DNA of 15,849 nt, taken from assembly GCA_030638765.1 (NCBI GenBank), contig DAOWDZ010000149.1, positions 1 through 15,849 of the forward strand, written 5' to 3'. The stretch is from Desulfocapsa sp. (GTDB taxonomy: Bacteria; Desulfobacterota; Desulfobulbia; Desulfobulbales; Desulfocapsaceae). The translations under genes and the position numbers were made by a program. This document shows, piece by piece, positions 14,705-15,849 of this stretch (position 1 is the first letter of the stretch; every line of letters begins with the position of its first letter). The notes beneath the pieces were generated by a model, which saw only the letters and a program-made list of their open reading frames with translations, had not been told where the DNA came from and searched no databases.

Positions 14705-14763
14705 GTAAATTACATTAAAAACAGGGAAAAATTGAAATGCCGGAAACCTTGAGGGAAATAGGT

Positions 14764-14792
14764 TTGACACTGCCATGCTATGTGTTTACTAT
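14764..14792 (+). promoter_or_regulatory. Putative strong sigma70 promoter for the YkgJ-family gene
   Basis: A perfect -35 TTGACA (14764-14769), a 17-base spacer, and -10 TACTAT (14787-14792, 4 of 6). The start would be near 14799, giving a leader of about 69 bases. The leader is AT-rich and contains the perfect inverted repeats AATGAAT/ATTCATT (14801-14818) and TTTTTC/GAAAAA (14817-14832). It is the best -35 match in the window's intergenic DNA. Confidence 0.6.
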
Positions 14793-14867
14793 ATGCATTC
14801 AATGAATACAAATTCATTTTTCTAAAGAAAAATATCAAGCTATAACAAATTAATAAAAGGTGTTGTG

Positions 14868-15821
14868 ATGAGCGAGCAGGATATATCAGGTAAGGAAAAA
14901 ATGTTGTTTGGTAAGGGGCTCAACCCATCAAACATTCTCCCCAAAAAGCTAACACTGGAATCTAAAATTAAATTCCGTTGTCATCCCGGAGTGGAGTGTT
15001 TTACAGCATGTTGCCGTGGAATTAAAATTGTACTAACTCCATACGATATCCTGCAACTTAAGAACCGTCTCGGCATCCCTTCCCATGAATTTCTTCAGGA
15101 ATACACCACCCCTGTTTATCTTGAGAAAACGGATATGCCCGGTGTTGCTTTGAAGCTTCGTGAAGATGATGATAATAAATGTCCTTTCGTTACCCCTGAG
15201 GGGTGCACAGTGTACACCGATCGTCCTTCAGCCTGCCGTTATTATCCCGTTGGAATGGCAGATTTTCACGAGGGTGGCAGTGATATGGGTGCTGATAGTG
15301 ACCAGGCGAAAGAAGAGAAATTCTTCTTTATCGTTAAAGAGGATCACTGTAAGGGATTTAAAGAGGATAAAGAGTGGACAGTAGCCGAATGGCGTAAGGA
15401 TCAGGGCGTTGATGTCCGTGATGAGATGAATAAAGAATGGCTGCGTTTGGTTATGCGTCGTAAATCTTTTGGCCCTCAGGCGTCCTTGTCAGAACAGGCG
15501 AAACGTATGTTCTTTATGACATCCACTGATCTTGATCATTTCAGACGATTCATTCTTGAAAGTACTTTTCTTGATACTTACATCATTGACGATGAGACTG
15601 TCGAGAGAATCAAAAAAGATGATGTTGAGTTGATGCTCTTTTCTTTTAAATATCTGGCCAATGTTCTTTTTGGTGCTGAAGGACTGTCCATCAGGGAAGA
15701 TAAGATTCAGGAGAAGGTTAAGGAAATGAGTCAGAAACAGGAAGATTCTGTGAAAGAGTCAATAGGGGCATATAAAGAGATCAAAGCAGCAATGGGTGAG
15801 GAAGTAGATCCTGAACTGTAG
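14868..15821 (+). CDS. YkgJ-family cysteine-cluster protein
   Basis: A 317-residue soluble protein whose N-terminal half is a YkgJ-type domain (PF03692, annotated as a zinc- or iron-chelating cysteine cluster). Eight cysteines lie in the family pattern: C38 and C44, the pair C48-C49 (ECFTACCRG), C105 (KCPF), C113 (EGCTVY), C123 (ACRYYPVG) and C161 (DHCKGF). Function in the family is unsettled; a metal or Fe-S site is likely. The C-terminal 140 residues are helical and charged, ending in a Lys/Glu-rich possible coiled coil (about 275-315). Start choice: GTG 14865 and ATG 14868 are adjacent codons; AAGG at 14857-14860 is spaced 7 bases from the ATG, so I use that. It is divergent from the small gene and PHP pair across about 240 bases, and nothing recognisable follows in the last 28 bases. 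Confidence 0.85.
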   Translation: MSEQDISGKEKMLFGKGLNPSNILPKKLTLESKIKFRCHPGVECFTACCRGIKIVLTPYDILQLKNRLGIPSHEFLQEYTTPVYLEKTDMPGVALKLREDDDNKCPFVTPEGCTVYTDRPSACRYYPVGMADFHEGGSDMGADSDQAKEEKFFFIVKEDHCKGFKEDKEWTVAEWRKDQGVDVRDEMNKEWLRLVMRRKSFGPQASLSEQAKRMFFMTSTDLDHFRRFILESTFLDTYIIDDETVERIKKDDVELMLFSFKYLANVLFGAEGLSIREDKIQEKVKEMSQKQEDSVKESIGAYKEIKAAMGEEVDPEL

Positions 15822-15849
15822 GTGGTTTTAAAGAGTTCCCCAGCACGCG

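Noticed and set aside
1..15849. CRISPR arrays, tRNA or rRNA genes, insertion sequences, phage genes
   Set aside because: No regularly spaced repeats, cloverleaf patterns, transposase or integrase motifs were seen on either strand.

Overview
The window looks like a chromosomal segment of a sulfur-cycling deltaproteobacterium (Desulfobacterota). A Desulfobulbales-type organism is my best guess. This rests on the compact murC-murB-ftsQ-ftsA-ftsZ order, the moderately AT-rich base composition, a CoA-disulfide/polysulfide-reductase-rhodanese fusion, a YkgJ-type cysteine-cluster protein and an orphan HEAT-repeat/receiver protein. It is an inference: there is no rRNA or other marker here. Nothing points to a plasmid, phage or insertion sequence.

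Left part (1-5242): the distal end of a division and cell-wall (dcw) cluster on the + strand. It holds the 3' part of murC, then murB, ftsQ, ftsA and ftsZ. No ddl lies between murB and ftsQ. murC to ftsA are separated by 2 to 15 bases, and only ftsZ has a longer upstream gap with a possible promoter of its own. Together they make UDP-MurNAc, add the first amino acid of the peptide stem, and build the Z-ring with its membrane anchor (FtsA) and the bitopic divisome protein (FtsQ).

Middle part (5248-9928): a tight + strand run that begins 5 bases after ftsZ. It holds an uncharacterised radical SAM protein with an extra C-terminal Cys cluster, a membrane sensor histidine kinase with a Cache-like periplasmic domain, and a FetA/FetB-type ABC pair (metal, probably iron, export). 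From the radical SAM gene onward every junction overlaps (about 8, 35 and 10 bases), so translation is probably coupled. No response regulator adjoins the kinase.

Right part (9929-15849): a monocistronic CoA-disulfide/polysulfide reductase with a C-terminal rhodanese domain, closed by a good intrinsic terminator. Next comes a gene for an unusual HEAT-repeat protein with a C-terminal receiver domain. It has its own promoter and a hairpin-plus-T-tract in its 5' leader. A convergent minus-strand pair follows: a 64-residue unknown protein overlapping a PHP-family histidinol-phosphatase-like gene. Last is a divergently transcribed YkgJ-family cysteine-cluster gene behind a near-consensus promoter.

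The points most worth a second look are the HEAT-receiver gene with its possible attenuator leader, the kinase fused by overlap to a FetAB-type exporter whose ATPase lacks the Q-loop glutamine, the small unknown protein coupled to the PHP gene, and a near-repeated 22-23 base element on both sides of the reductase gene.
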